Positions 39,316 to 48,218 of a DNA stretch of 64,000 nt are shown piece after piece. This stretch comes from a bacterium (lineage in GTDB: Bacteria > Chloroflexota > Dormibacteria > Dormibacterales > Dormibacteraceae). Location: positions 62,001 through 126,000 of the forward strand of contig SCQL01000033.1 in NCBI GenBank assembly GCA_004299235.1. Reading direction: 5' to 3'. The notes under the pieces were generated by a model, which was not told the DNA's origin, did not search any database, and saw only the letters and a program-made list of their open reading frames with translations. Position numbers and translations under genes: made by a program. How positions within the stretch are numbered: position 1 is the first letter of the stretch; every line of letters begins with the position of its first letter.

Positions 39316-40482
39316 CTAGGGTCGGGCCGCCTCGGTCGCGGGATGAGTGGGCGCCGCTCGAGGCATCAGCGTGATGCCCACCGCCACCAGGCAGACGGCG
39401 GAGACGGCGATGAACGCCAAGGTGGGGTGGGCCGCGAACAACGCTCCGCCGGCGAGCGCGCCGGCGATCTGGACGGCCGTCTGCACAGTCTGGTAGACGC
39501 CCTGGGTGCGGCCCTGGTGGCCCGGTTCGGCGGACCGGCTGACTTCGGCGATGAGGCTGGGCCCGCCCGAGATGGTGAACATGCCCTCGATCACACCCAG
39601 GCCGATCAGCCACGGCACGGACGTCACGAACGGGTAGAGGGCCGCGAAGAAGGCCGTCCCGATCAGGGCGACGACGACCAGCCGGCGGGCTCCGAACCGA
39701 TCGCCGAGCGCTCCGGCCTGCGCGCTGACGAGCGTGGCGGGCAGCGCGAAAGCCGCGAACGATATGCCCACGGCGAGCGTCGTGCCGCCGCGGTGGGTCA
39801 TGTAAAGCGGCCAGATCGTGTCGAACGTCCCGATCATGTACGACGTCCCGGCGCCCAGAAGCAGCAGAGGGAGCAACGACCGGACGATGCGCCTGGCCGG
39901 TAGCGGCGCTTCCGGCCTGGACGCCACGTGGGCGTTGGGCAGGGTCGCGATGGCGGCTGCCGCCAGAGCGCATGCGAGCGCGGCCACCACGAACACGACT
40001 CCGAGGTCGAACAGGGCGATGAACCCTCCGATTGCCGGCCCGACGAGCATGCCCGCGGTGTTGGTCGACTGCATGACGCCATAGGCGCGGCCCCGCTCGC
40101 CGGGCTGAGTGACCTCGGCCAGCAGACCGTTGGCGGCGGGCCAGAACGCGCCGCCCGCCCCACCGTGGAGAAAGCGGAGGACGACGAAGGCCGGCACGGG
40201 CAGCGGCAGCAGGTAGGCGAGGAAGAGGAGCGCGTACGCGGCCAGCGACACCACCATCACCGGACGCGTGCCGAAGCGGTCGGCCGCCCAGCCCGCCGGG
40301 TAGCGCATCGCCGCGTTGGCAAGAAGACCGGCGGCGAACACCGCGCCGACGAGCGCGGCCGAACCCCCCCTGCGGCCGAGAAAAATCGGTAGCAGGGGCA
40401 AGAAGAACCACACGCCGACCGCGGTCAGCAGGTTGCAGGTGTAAAGCGTCCACAGGGTTCGTCGATGCACGTCAGCCGACAT
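39316..40482 (-). CDS. MFS transporter (drug-exporter-like)
   Basis: 388 residues, about twelve membrane helices. Between helices 2 and 3 is YPAGWAADRFGTRPVMVVS, and after helix 4-5 GMLVGPAIGGFIA matches motif C (GPxxGG) of antiporters; the second half has AGALGDRFGARRLVVV. Motif C marks it as a likely proton-coupled exporter. The ATG at 40482 begins MSADVHRRTLWTLYTCNLL; the frame runs upstream only as a shadow of the lipoate ligase gene. The substrate is unknown. Confidence 0.86.
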   Translation of the reverse strand: MSADVHRRTLWTLYTCNLLTAVGVWFFLPLLPIFLGRRGGSAALVGAVFAAGLLANAAMRYPAGWAADRFGTRPVMVVSLAAYALLFLAYLLPLPVPAFVVLRFLHGGAGGAFWPAANGLLAEVTQPGERGRAYGVMQSTNTAGMLVGPAIGGFIALFDLGVVFVVAALACALAAAAIATLPNAHVASRPEAPLPARRIVRSLLPLLLLGAGTSYMIGTFDTIWPLYMTHRGGTTLAVGISFAAFALPATLVSAQAGALGDRFGARRLVVVALIGTAFFAALYPFVTSVPWLIGLGVIEGMFTISGGPSLIAEVSRSAEPGHQGRTQGVYQTVQTAVQIAGALAGGALFAAHPTLAFIAVSAVCLVAVGITLMPRAAPTHPATEAARP

Positions 40483-40494
40483 ACTGGCAGAGGC

Positions 40495-41271
40495 GTGGCT
40501 GTGGACTGCATGCACGAGCTGGAGTGGGATCTGATCCCTTCGTCGCCCCATCCCGCGCACATGCACATGGCCCTCGACGAGGTGCTGCTCGAGCGCGTGA
40601 TCGCCGGTGAGCGGCGCCCGGCGCTGCGCCTTTGGGAGTGGATCGAACCTGCGCTGGTCATCGGCTCGCATCAGTCGGTGATCAACGAGGTGGATGCGGT
40701 CGCCGCCCGCGCCCTGGGATTCGTGGTCACGCGGCGCATGAGCGGCGGCGGCACGATGCTCTGCGAGCCGGGCCGGACCATCACCTACTCGCTCTACCTG
40801 CCGGAATCGGTGGCGGCCGGCATCTCGTTTCGCCAGTCCTACGCGCTGCTCGACGACTGGGCCGTGCGCTGCTTCGTCGAGCTCGGCGTGCCCGCGAGCT
40901 ATCGCGAGATCAACGACATCATCTCGCCGCGCGGGAAGATCGCGGGCGCGGCGCAGGCGCGCCGGCGTGGCTTCATCCTCCACCACACGACCATCGCCCA
41001 CTCGATGGAGGTCGAGCTCGTGCCGCGGCTGATCAGGATCGGTCGCGAACGCATGGCGGAGCGCGGCATTCGAAGCGCCGAAAAGCCGGTGTCACCGCTG
41101 TCCTGGTTCACGTCGCTGTCATGCTCCCAGGTGGGGGCAAGGCTCCAGCGGCGATTCGCCGGCGAGTTCCATACGCACGAGGCCGAGGCATCGGCCGAGG
41201 AGCTGGCGGCGGCCGACCGGCTGGTGGCGTCGAAGTACTCGACGCCGGACTGGGTGAACCGCCTGCCCTAG
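40495..41271 (+). CDS. Lipoate-protein ligase A family protein
   Basis: About 258 residues. It attaches lipoate (or octanoate) to the lipoyl domains of 2-oxoacid dehydrogenases. The BPL/LplA/LipB fold is shown by MALDEVLLERV, the RRMSGGGTMLCEPG loop (RRxSGGG) and GKIAGAAQARRRGFILHHTTI, where the lysine of K-I-A-G is the catalytic residue. Starts possible at GTG 40495, GTG 40501 and ATG 40510; 40495 is taken because a CATACT box ends nine bases upstream. Being close to OpuC genes is probably accidental. The C-terminal 60 residues form the small accessory part. Confidence 0.88.
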   Translation: MAVDCMHELEWDLIPSSPHPAHMHMALDEVLLERVIAGERRPALRLWEWIEPALVIGSHQSVINEVDAVAARALGFVVTRRMSGGGTMLCEPGRTITYSLYLPESVAAGISFRQSYALLDDWAVRCFVELGVPASYREINDIISPRGKIAGAAQARRRGFILHHTTIAHSMEVELVPRLIRIGRERMAERGIRSAEKPVSPLSWFTSLSCSQVGARLQRRFAGEFHTHEAEASAEELAAADRLVASKYSTPDWVNRLP

Positions 41272-41287
41272 CGAGCCTCAACTAGGG

Positions 41288-41309
41288 CGCCTCCCCCCGA
41301 GGAGAGGCG
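41288..41309. terminator. Bidirectional hairpin between convergent genes
   Basis: CGCCTC (41288-41293) and GAGGCG (41304-41309), a perfect six-base stem, in the 63-base gap between the lipoate ligase and the OpuC substrate-binding gene. It could end both transcripts. Confidence 0.35.
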
Positions 41310-41334
41310 GCCTCTCGCTCCCTCCGCTCCGAGC

Positions 41335-42252
41335 TCAGCTGAAGTAGTTGTGCTGCTGGAGGTAGGCCTTGGCGACGGCGTCCGCGTCCTGGTGCTCGAG
41401 CTCGACCTTCGCGTTCATGGCCACCAGGTCCGTGGTCGTCAGCTTGGCGCTGATGTTGTTGAGCACCTTCTTCACCTCGTCGGTGGCCACGCTCTGGCGA
41501 ACGATGGGGATGACGTTGTCGGCGGCCTCGAGATGCTTGTCGTCCGCGAGCACGACAAGGCCGAGGGACGTCAGGTCCGCGTCGCTGCTGAAGACCAGGC
41601 CGACCTGGATGCTGCCGTTCTTGAACGCCGCACGCGTCGCCGGGCCGTCGGTGTCCAGAGCCTTGAAGTCCTTGAAGTGGATGCCATAGGTGCTCTGCAG
41701 GCCGAGCAGGCAGTAGGGCCGGGTCGGGCACTCAGGCCCGGCGCCGAGGACCAGCTGGCTCCCGACGGGGGCGAGGTCGGACAGCTTGGTCAGCTGGTAC
41801 TTGGTGGCGGTGTCCTTGGTCACCGCAAACGCGTCCTGGTCGACGGCGCCCGACGGTTGGAGGGCGACCAGGCCGAGAGACTGGAGGTGCGAGTTGAGCT
41901 TGGCCGTAGACGCCGTCGCATCGCCGGTGGCCTCACCGGCCTTGTTGTCGTAGAACTCGAGGTCGCTGGCGACATAGCCCGCGTACAGGTCCACCTGGCC
42001 GTTCTTGAGCGCCGGGGCGAGGACCTCACGCGTGCCCAACAGGAGCTTGTAGTTGACCGTATAGCCGTCATGCGCCAGCGCCTGACCGTAGAGCTCGGCC
42101 AGGACGCTGCTCTCCGGGAAGTTGAAGCCGGCGACGTTGACCGTCCCTTTGGCAATGTTGCTCGGGGCGCTGCTGCCGCCACAGGCGGCGGCCGCGGTCA
42201 CGATCAGAGCGGCGGCGGCGAGCAACCGCCCAAGACCTGGTTTCCGGTTCAT
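41335..42252 (-). CDS. Quaternary-amine ABC transporter substrate-binding lipoprotein (OpuCC/ProX type)
   Basis: About 305 residues. A lipoprotein signal (GRLLAAAALIVTAAAACGGS) is followed by an OpuAC domain: VNVAGFNFPESSVLAELYGQAL at its start, DLYAGYVASDLEFYDN, and QVGLVFSSDADLTSLGLVVLADDK, the ligand-closing part. It should capture glycine betaine, choline or a similar osmolyte outside the membrane. The start at 42252 is fixed by AAGGAG nine bases upstream; a second ATG lies directly after that site and is too close. It is 66 bases after the second permease on the same strand, so the last gene of that operon. Confidence 0.9.
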   Translation of the reverse strand: MNRKPGLGRLLAAAALIVTAAAACGGSSAPSNIAKGTVNVAGFNFPESSVLAELYGQALAHDGYTVNYKLLLGTREVLAPALKNGQVDLYAGYVASDLEFYDNKAGEATGDATASTAKLNSHLQSLGLVALQPSGAVDQDAFAVTKDTATKYQLTKLSDLAPVGSQLVLGAGPECPTRPYCLLGLQSTYGIHFKDFKALDTDGPATRAAFKNGSIQVGLVFSSDADLTSLGLVVLADDKHLEAADNVIPIVRQSVATDEVKKVLNNISAKLTTTDLVAMNAKVELEHQDADAVAKAYLQQHNYFS

Positions 42253-42318
42253 CAAATTCATCTCCTTGCACACAGCGGCTCGTCGATCCAACCGCCGCCG
42301 CGGCCCGATGCTTCCAAG

Positions 42319-43020
42319 TTAGGCCGTTTTGAACGTGGTGGCACGCTCGGGTGCCTTGAGGAGTCGAATGCCCCTTGGCACCAAGAGGCGCTCCAACGCC
42401 GACAGCGAGCCCTCGGTGCCGAGAGCCAGCAGGCCCACCAAGACCGCACCGGCGAACAGCTTGGTGTAGTCCTGCTGGGCGAGCCCGTCGATGATGTAGC
42501 GCCCGAAGCCGCCGCCGGCGATGATCGCCGCCAGCGTGGCCGTGGCCACCACCTGGACGGCTGAAGTTCGAATCCCGGCCATGATCAGAGGGATCGCCAG
42601 CGGTAACTCCACCCGCATGACCTGGGCGAGCTCGCGGTAACCCATCGCACGCGCCGCCTCCTTGATGTCGGGATCCACCTCGCGCAGGGCGACGTAGCTG
42701 TTGGTGAGCATCGGCGGAACAGCGAGCGCGGTGAGCGCCAGGACGATCGGCAGATCGCCCAACCCGAAAGCCTGGAAGGCGATCACAAGCACGCCGAAGG
42801 AGGGCACCGCCCGGCCGACGTTGGAGACGTTCATCGCCAGGTTGCCGAACCGGCCGTAATGGCCGAGGGCGACGCCGATCGGCAGGGCGATCAAGGCGCC
42901 GATGACCACCGACTCGGCCGATAGCTGCACGTGCTCGCTCAGCCGGCGCGGGATGCCGTCGGAGCCGGCCCAGTGGGCGGGATCGGCGAGCCACCGGGCG
43001 ACCGCCTCCAGCACTGTCAT
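42319..43020 (-). CDS. Quaternary-amine ABC transporter permease (OpuC type)
   Basis: 233 residues, about six membrane helices. The EAA cytoplasmic loop is EAARAMGYRELAQVMRVELPLAIPLIMAGIR, the contact for the ATPase, with IAGGGFGRYIIDGLAQ after it. The start ATG overlaps the stop of the other permease by four bases. N-terminal segment RRLSEHVQLSAESVVIGALIALPIGV is standard for the family. It forms a heterodimer with the product of the next gene. Confidence 0.9.
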   Translation of the reverse strand: MTVLEAVARWLADPAHWAGSDGIPRRLSEHVQLSAESVVIGALIALPIGVALGHYGRFGNLAMNVSNVGRAVPSFGVLVIAFQAFGLGDLPIVLALTALAVPPMLTNSYVALREVDPDIKEAARAMGYRELAQVMRVELPLAIPLIMAGIRTSAVQVVATATLAAIIAGGGFGRYIIDGLAQQDYTKLFAGAVLVGLLALGTEGSLSALERLLVPRGIRLLKAPERATTFKTA

Positions 43021-43694
43021 CGCTCGACTCCGCGCGACCAAGGCACGACCAGCCGCTGGGCGCCGGCCAGCGTGAGGTCGGCCACCAGCGCCAGGACGAT
43101 CGAGAGCACCGTGGCCACCACGAGCGGGGTGTGGAAGTTTTCGATCAGGCCTCGGAGGATGAGCTGTCCGAGGCCGCCAAGCCCGATCACGGCGGTGATC
43201 GTCACCAGCCCGATCGTGGTCACGGTGGCGATCCGGATTCCGGCCATGACCGCGGGCAGCGCGAGAGGCAGCTCGATCCGGATCAGCCGCGCCAGCGGGC
43301 GGTAGCCCATACCGTCGGCCGCGTCGAGGACCTCCGGCGGGACGGCCTCCAGGCCGACGACCACGTTGCGCACCAGGATCAGCACGGTGTAGCCGACCAG
43401 GCCGATCTCGGCGGTGACCGCGGTGAGCCCGGTGTAGGGGACGAGCAGGGCGAACAGCGCGATCGAGGGAATCGTGTAAAAGATGCCGAACACGGTCAGC
43501 ACCGGGTTTCTCAGCGCACGCCATCGGTGGGCGGCGATACCGAGCGGAAGCGAGATCGCAAGCCCGCCGGCGACCGCGACCAGCGTGAGAGCGATGTGCT
43601 GCTGGAGCGCATCCAGGAACAGCGGGACGTGCGTCCCGAGCCAGTCCCAGTTGATCCAGGGGTCGACGACCTCCAGGAATGGCCCCATCGGCAT
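43017..43694 (-). CDS. Quaternary-amine ABC transporter permease (OpuC type), second subunit
   Basis: 225 residues, about six membrane helices. The EAA loop is LDAADGMGYRPLARLIRIELPLALPAVMAGIR, followed by GLGGLGQLILRGL. LDALQQHIALTLVAVAGGLAISLPLGIAAHRW is the usual opening. The start may be ATG 43694 (TACCGT box six bases upstream) or ATG 43688. Only 20 bases separate it from the divergent ATPase GTG at 43715, so the two transcripts share one tiny promoter region. Confidence 0.9.
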   Translation of the reverse strand: MPMGPFLEVVDPWINWDWLGTHVPLFLDALQQHIALTLVAVAGGLAISLPLGIAAHRWRALRNPVLTVFGIFYTIPSIALFALLVPYTGLTAVTAEIGLVGYTVLILVRNVVVGLEAVPPEVLDAADGMGYRPLARLIRIELPLALPAVMAGIRIATVTTIGLVTITAVIGLGGLGQLILRGLIENFHTPLVVATVLSIVLALVADLTLAGAQRLVVPWSRGVER

Positions 43695-43700
43695 TCGATT

Positions 43701-43706
43701 ACGGTA
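43701..43706 (-). promoter_or_regulatory. Divergent OpuC promoter region
   Basis: TACCGT (minus) lies six bases before ATG 43694, and the same bases read TACGGT on the plus strand nine bases before the ATPase GTG 43715. The core TTACGGTAA (43699-43707) is a near palindrome and might bind a regulator of both sides. Confidence 0.4.
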
Positions 43707-43714
43707 AACGAGCC

Positions 43715-44701
43715 GTGATCCGCCTGGAGAACGTGAGCAAGGGGTTCGCCGGGGGCTCCAACGCGGTACGTGACCTGACCCTGGACATCCCCGGCGGCCA
43801 GACGTGCGTCCTGATCGGCCCCTCGGGCTGCGGCAAGACGACGACGCTGCGGATGATCAACCGGCTCATCGATCCCGACCGAGGCCGGATCCTGATCGAC
43901 GGGGAGGACGTCCAGGGGGTGGACCCGGCCCAGCTGCGCCTCAAGATGGGCTACGTCATCCAGCACACCGGGCTCTTCCCGCATATGACGGTGGGCGACA
44001 ACGTCGGCACCGTGCCGCGTCTGTGGGAGTGGGACAAGCCGCGGATCAAGGCCCGCATCGAGGAGCTCCTCCAGCTGGTCGGGCTCGACCCGGCCGTGTA
44101 CCGTGACCGATATCCGCATCAGCTGTCAGGAGGCCAACGGCAGCGCGTGGGTTTCGCCCGGGCATTGGGCGCGGACCCGCCGATCCTGCTCATGGACGAG
44201 CCCTTCGGCGCCGTGGACCGCATCACGCGCGAGCGCCTGCAGCACGAGTTCATCAGCATCCAGCGCTCGATGCGCAAGACGGTGGTGTTCGTCACGCACG
44301 ACATCGACGAGGCGATGCTGCTGGGAGATCGCATCTGCCTGCTCAGGATGCAGGCTCAGATCGCCCAGTACGACACGCCTGAAGCGGTGCTGACCCGGCC
44401 GGCGAGCGAGTACGTCGCCGAGTTCCTCGGTCGTGAACTGCTGGTACGCCGGATGTCGGTGGTGCTGATCGACCCGCAGACGCTGGGCCACCCGGCGGCC
44501 GGCCCGGTGGACGGCGAGCCGCGCGTGCCGCTGACCAGCACCCTCACCGAGGCGTTCGCCGCAGCCCTGACGAGCCCGACCGAGCACGCGGCCGTTTTCG
44601 ACGGCGAACGCTACGTGGGGACCTTCACGGCCACATCGCTGTTGGCCTCGTTGCGGCGCGCGAGCGCAGAGGAAGGTGAATCGGTTGCCACAGGAGTTTG
44701 A
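43715..44701 (+). CDS. Quaternary-amine ABC transporter ATP-binding protein (OpuCA/ProV type)
   Basis: 328 residues. Walker A is GPSGCGKTTT, the Q-loop is in YVIQHTGLFPHMTV (typical of OpuCA/ProV), signature LSGGQRQRVGFARAL, Walker B ILLMDEPFGAVD and H-loop FVTHDIDEAMLLGD. The last 70 residues are CBS-like but incomplete, giving a shorter protein than the 380-400 usual when two CBS domains are present. The GTG at 43715 is taken so that the protein starts MIRLENVSKGF. It points away from its permease and binding-protein genes, although the product must join their complex. Confidence 0.9.
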   Translation: MIRLENVSKGFAGGSNAVRDLTLDIPGGQTCVLIGPSGCGKTTTLRMINRLIDPDRGRILIDGEDVQGVDPAQLRLKMGYVIQHTGLFPHMTVGDNVGTVPRLWEWDKPRIKARIEELLQLVGLDPAVYRDRYPHQLSGGQRQRVGFARALGADPPILLMDEPFGAVDRITRERLQHEFISIQRSMRKTVVFVTHDIDEAMLLGDRICLLRMQAQIAQYDTPEAVLTRPASEYVAEFLGRELLVRRMSVVLIDPQTLGHPAAGPVDGEPRVPLTSTLTEAFAAALTSPTEHAAVFDGERYVGTFTATSLLASLRRASAEEGESVATGV

Positions 44702-46052
44702 CGTCGTGTGCCTGGGCGGTGGGGTCGCCGGCGAGGCGATCGCGGGCGGGCTTCAGGGCAGCGGCCTCACGCTCGCGGTCATCGAGCGCGAACTGGTCGG
44801 AGGCGAGTGCCCCTACTGGGGCTGCGTGCCTTCCAAGACGCTGCTGCGCTCTGGCGAAACGCTCACCGAGGCGGGTCGCGCTCGCAACCTCGCCGCTTCG
44901 CGCGTGGAATGGGACCTCGACTTCCCCAAGATCGCCAAGCGCGTGTCCTGGATGGCTCGCGACCTCGACGACACCCGTCCTGCCGCCGCCCTGGAAGCAA
45001 CAGGAGCCAGGCTTTTTCGTGGCGAAGGCAAGCTCGTGGACCTGCGCACGGTCGAGGTCGGCGGCGATCAGATCGTCGCGCGCCGCGCGATCGTGATCGC
45101 CAACGGCGGCACCGCATCGATCCCCCCGATTCACGGCCTGGACACGGTCGATTACTGGACCAGCCGCCAGGCAGCTGTCCCACGCGAGCTGCCGAGCTCG
45201 CTCGCGGTCCTCGGCGGTGGCGCCGTCGGCATCGAGCTCGGCCAGGCGTTCGCGCGCTTCGGTTCCAAGGTCACCGTCATCGAGGCCGCGCCGGCGTTCC
45301 TGGGCCTCGAAGAGCCGGAAGCCGGAGCGGCTCTGCGTCCTCACCTGGAGGCGGACGGCATGGCGCTGACCGTCGGCGATGCCTGCGTGGGGGTCGAAAA
45401 GAGCGATTCGGGGGTGGTGGTCCACCTGAATTCAGGCGCGATCGTCTCCGCCCAACGGCTGCTGGTGGCCACCGGTCGCCGTGCCAACTTCGAGGCGTGG
45501 CATGGCGCCGGCCTCCCGCGCACCGATCGCGGCTGGCTGAAGGTGGACCCGGCCACGCTGGAGGCTCACGCGGGTGTGTTCGGCGCCGGCGACATCACCG
45601 GCCTCGGCGGCTTCACCCACCTCGCGTACTACCACGGCCAGATCGTGGCGCGCCGGTTGCGCGGCGAGAACGCGAAGGCCGACCACAAAGCCGTGCCGCG
45701 CGTGACCTACACCGATCCCGAGGTGGCGTCGGTCGGCCTGTCGGAGACGGCGGCTCGCGAGCGGGGCATCGACGTCCTGACGGCCACGACCGATCCGGCC
45801 GAGACGGCGCGAGGCTACATCCACGACTTCCACGGGGGCAGCCTGAAGCTGGTGGCCGACCGCAAGCGCGGGGTGCTCGTCGGCGCCACCCTGGTCACGC
45901 CGCGGGCGGGAGAGATCGTGGGCGAGCTGGTGCTCGCGATCAAGCAGGGCACGCCGCTGGCGGCGCTGGCCGACGTCATCCACCCGTTTCCCGCCTTCAA
46001 CCGGGTCCTCGGAGCGAGCCTCGCCGAACTCGCCGCATCCGCGACACGCTGA
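44685..46052 (+). CDS. FAD-dependent pyridine nucleotide-disulfide oxidoreductase
   Basis: About 455 residues. FAD binding: DVVCLGGGVAGEAIAGG; redox-active disulfide GGECPYWGCVPSK (C-x4-C); NAD(P)H site LAVLGGGAVGIELGQAFARFG; second FAD site GVFGAGDITGLGG. The C-terminal dimer motif reads IHPFPAFNRVLGASL; the usual glutamate of HPTxxE (or of HPFPTFSE forms) is replaced, so the general base pair is incomplete. Substrate might be lipoamide, mercuric or other; the altered base argues against a standard dihydrolipoyl dehydrogenase. Start: TTG 44685 has GGAAGG eight bases upstream; GTG 44676 is possible. It overlaps the ATPase stop region. Confidence 0.86.
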   Translation: MPQEFDVVCLGGGVAGEAIAGGLQGSGLTLAVIERELVGGECPYWGCVPSKTLLRSGETLTEAGRARNLAASRVEWDLDFPKIAKRVSWMARDLDDTRPAAALEATGARLFRGEGKLVDLRTVEVGGDQIVARRAIVIANGGTASIPPIHGLDTVDYWTSRQAAVPRELPSSLAVLGGGAVGIELGQAFARFGSKVTVIEAAPAFLGLEEPEAGAALRPHLEADGMALTVGDACVGVEKSDSGVVVHLNSGAIVSAQRLLVATGRRANFEAWHGAGLPRTDRGWLKVDPATLEAHAGVFGAGDITGLGGFTHLAYYHGQIVARRLRGENAKADHKAVPRVTYTDPEVASVGLSETAARERGIDVLTATTDPAETARGYIHDFHGGSLKLVADRKRGVLVGATLVTPRAGEIVGELVLAIKQGTPLAALADVIHPFPAFNRVLGASLAELAASATR

Positions 46053-46104
46053 TCGGCGGCCTTCCGGCCGGCCTTTCAAACCCCGCCGCGCAACCCTCTG
46101 AGCT

Positions 46105-46866
46105 TCAGGAGGGCACGACCTCGAAGGTCAGGCGGGCCCGCAGGCGCATCAGGGCGGCCAGCACCGGCGCTCCCAGCGCCAGCACCATGGCCACGTTGCC
46201 GGCGGCGCGAAACGTGTCGTACGCGAGGGACGTGAGCACGTAGAAGCGGCCGAAGTGAAGCCACGCCGTCGCCGGCGCCATCCCCGGCAGCCAGCCCAGG
46301 CTTGGATTGCCGCGGTAGACCGGGATCCAGTCGGTGATGTCGAGCAGAGCCCCGACGACCCAGCCCATGATCGCGCCGACCGCCGCCAGGACGACGACCT
46401 CACGCCAGCCCGGCGTGCGGTGGTGAGGGCGCGCCCAGCGTCCGCCCAGCCCGGCCGCAACCCCGACCCAGCCGACCGCGAACACCTGGTACGGCACCCA
46501 CGGCCCCATGCCGCCGCCCGCGAGCGCCGAGACCAGGATCGACAGCGCTCCGGCCAGGAAGCCGAACGAGGTGCCGAAGACGAAGCCGGCGCACAGCACC
46601 AGGAAATAGATCGGGCTGAAGCCGCCGATGCCCTCGATCACCGCCAGCCGCAGCGCCGTGTCGATGGCCGCGATCGCGGCCAGCAGGGCCACGGCGCGCG
46701 AATCCAGCTGACGCGTCCCGGCCTCCACCAGGAACAGGCCCGCGACGCAGGCCAGGCTCAGAGTCCAGGCCGGCGTGCCGGCCGGCAGCCCGCTGCCGAA
46801 AAACGGCCAGCAGAAGAGGGCCAGGCCCACGAGCGACACCAGGCCCACCGGGAGCTCGCGCCTCAC
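46105..46866 (-). CDS. ECF transporter S component, probably corrinoid-specific
   Basis: 253 residues with about seven membrane helices. IGGFSPIYFLVLCAGFVFGTSFGFLAGALSILVSALAGGGMGPWVPYQVFAVGWVGVAAGLGG is the S-component pattern, with the substrate-facing Gly/Ala helices. The GTG start overlaps the ATPase stop (GTGA). It is the last gene of an operon headed by a cobalamin riboswitch, so vitamin B12 or a precursor is the likely substrate; the protein fold alone would not show that. Family relatives are often annotated only as ECF S component. Confidence 0.85.
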   Translation of the reverse strand: MRRELPVGLVSLVGLALFCWPFFGSGLPAGTPAWTLSLACVAGLFLVEAGTRQLDSRAVALLAAIAAIDTALRLAVIEGIGGFSPIYFLVLCAGFVFGTSFGFLAGALSILVSALAGGGMGPWVPYQVFAVGWVGVAAGLGGRWARPHHRTPGWREVVVLAAVGAIMGWVVGALLDITDWIPVYRGNPSLGWLPGMAPATAWLHFGRFYVLTSLAYDTFRAAGNVAMVLALGAPVLAALMRLRARLTFEVVPS

Positions 46867-48218
46867 GCCCTCACCGCCCCCGGCGTCATCTCCGTGATCC
46901 CGCCGCCGGCGACGGTGACCACGCGATCGGCCAGCGCGGTCCGCAGATGGGCGTCGTGAGTCGCCAGCACGACAGCTGACCCCGCGTCGCGCAGCCGGGC
47001 CACGAGCCGGACCAGCGCGGCGCGGGCGGCGGCATCCATCCCGCGCGTTGGCTCGTCCAGCAGGACCAGGTCGGGCCGCCCCGGCAGCACGGCGGCGAGT
47101 GCCGCCCGCTGGCGCTCCCCGCACGAGAGGTCGCGAGGGTAGCGGTCGGCGACCGCCAGCAGGCCGAGCTCCTGAAGAACCGCCTCGGGGACCTCGGACT
47201 CTTCAGCCCGTCGGAGCGTGAGCCTGACCTCGGCGCGCACCGTCGGGCGGTGGAGCAGCGCGGTCGGGTTCTGCGGCAGGTAGGCGATGCGGCCAGGCCG
47301 CCGTTCGACCCGTCCGGCCAGCGGCGGCAAAGCGCCGGCGATCAACCGCAGCAGGGTCGTCTTGCCGCCGCCGTTCGGCCCGCTGAGCGCCACCACCTCG
47401 CCCGCGGCTCCGGCCAGGTTGACGCCGTCCAGGACCACATGCCCGGCGAACCCGGCGCTGACACCGGCGAGCGACCAGGCCTCGGCTCGGCGGCCGGTGC
47501 GCCGTCCAGGCGCGACCGGCGCGGCAGGCAGGGTCCACGACGCGGGATCCGCCGGCTCGGCCCGGCCCTCTTCGACCCGGATGAGCGCGGACGCAACCCT
47601 CAGCAGCGGCTCGAGCCGGTGCTCCGAGATGACGACCGCGCAGCCGCGCCCGGCCAGGCTGGTGGCGGCCTCGAGCACCATCGCCGCGCCGTCGGGGTCC
47701 AGCTGAGAAGTGGGCTCGTCGAGCACCACCAGCTGAGGCCTCATGGCCAGGGCCGAGGCCAGGGCCACGCGCTGGCGTTCACCGCCGCTGAGGGTCCTGA
47801 CGCTGCGCCCCGCCAGGTGCGACACACCCGCCGCATGCAGAGCTTCGTCGACGCGCCCGGCCATCTCGCGGGGCGGCATCCCGATGTTTTCGAGCCCGAA
47901 CGCGACCTCACGGTCGACGGCGTCGTACACGGTCTGCAGCTCCGGATCCTGGAACACGAAGCCCACGGTGCGCGCCAGCCGGCGGGTGGGGGTTTCGATG
48001 ATGTTCATGCCCGCGACCTCGGCTGTGCCCGCGATGCGACCGCCGTGGAAGTGTGGGACGAGGCCGTTGAGAACGCGGAGCAATGTCGACTTGCCGCCGC
48101 CGGATGACCCGGCCACCACCGTCAACCCGCCTTCGAGCGCCAGGCTCACCTCGCGCAGCGCCGCACCTGCCGCGGCCGGGTACCAGTACGACAGGCGGCT
48201 TAAGCGCGCGACCGCCAC
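46863..48218 (-). CDS. ECF transporter ATPase, two ABC domains fused (EcfA1-EcfA2)
   Basis: 451 residues with two complete ABC cassettes in one chain. First half: Walker A GSSGGGKST, Q-loop FVFQDPELQ, signature LSGGERQRVALA, Walker B LVVLDEPTSQLD, EHRLEPLL. Second half: Walker A GPNGGGKTT, signature LSCGERQRAALA (Cys in place of the second Gly), Walker B LVLLDEPTRGMD, ATHDAHL. Fused EcfA pairs occur in several ECF systems. The GTG start at 48218 overlaps the EcfT stop by 19 bases. It energises uptake together with EcfT and the S component. Confidence 0.92.
   Translation of the reverse strand: MAVARLSRLSYWYPAAAGAALREVSLALEGGLTVVAGSSGGGKSTLLRVLNGLVPHFHGGRIAGTAEVAGMNIIETPTRRLARTVGFVFQDPELQTVYDAVDREVAFGLENIGMPPREMAGRVDEALHAAGVSHLAGRSVRTLSGGERQRVALASALAMRPQLVVLDEPTSQLDPDGAAMVLEAATSLAGRGCAVVISEHRLEPLLRVASALIRVEEGRAEPADPASWTLPAAPVAPGRRTGRRAEAWSLAGVSAGFAGHVVLDGVNLAGAAGEVVALSGPNGGGKTTLLRLIAGALPPLAGRVERRPGRIAYLPQNPTALLHRPTVRAEVRLTLRRAEESEVPEAVLQELGLLAVADRYPRDLSCGERQRAALAAVLPGRPDLVLLDEPTRGMDAAARAALVRLVARLRDAGSAVVLATHDAHLRTALADRVVTVAGGGITEMTPGAVRA

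Noticed and set aside
42545-42600. GTTCGAATCCCGGC, which looks like a tRNA T-loop
   Set aside because: It lies inside the conserved permease coding sequence and no acceptor or anticodon stem can be drawn around it.
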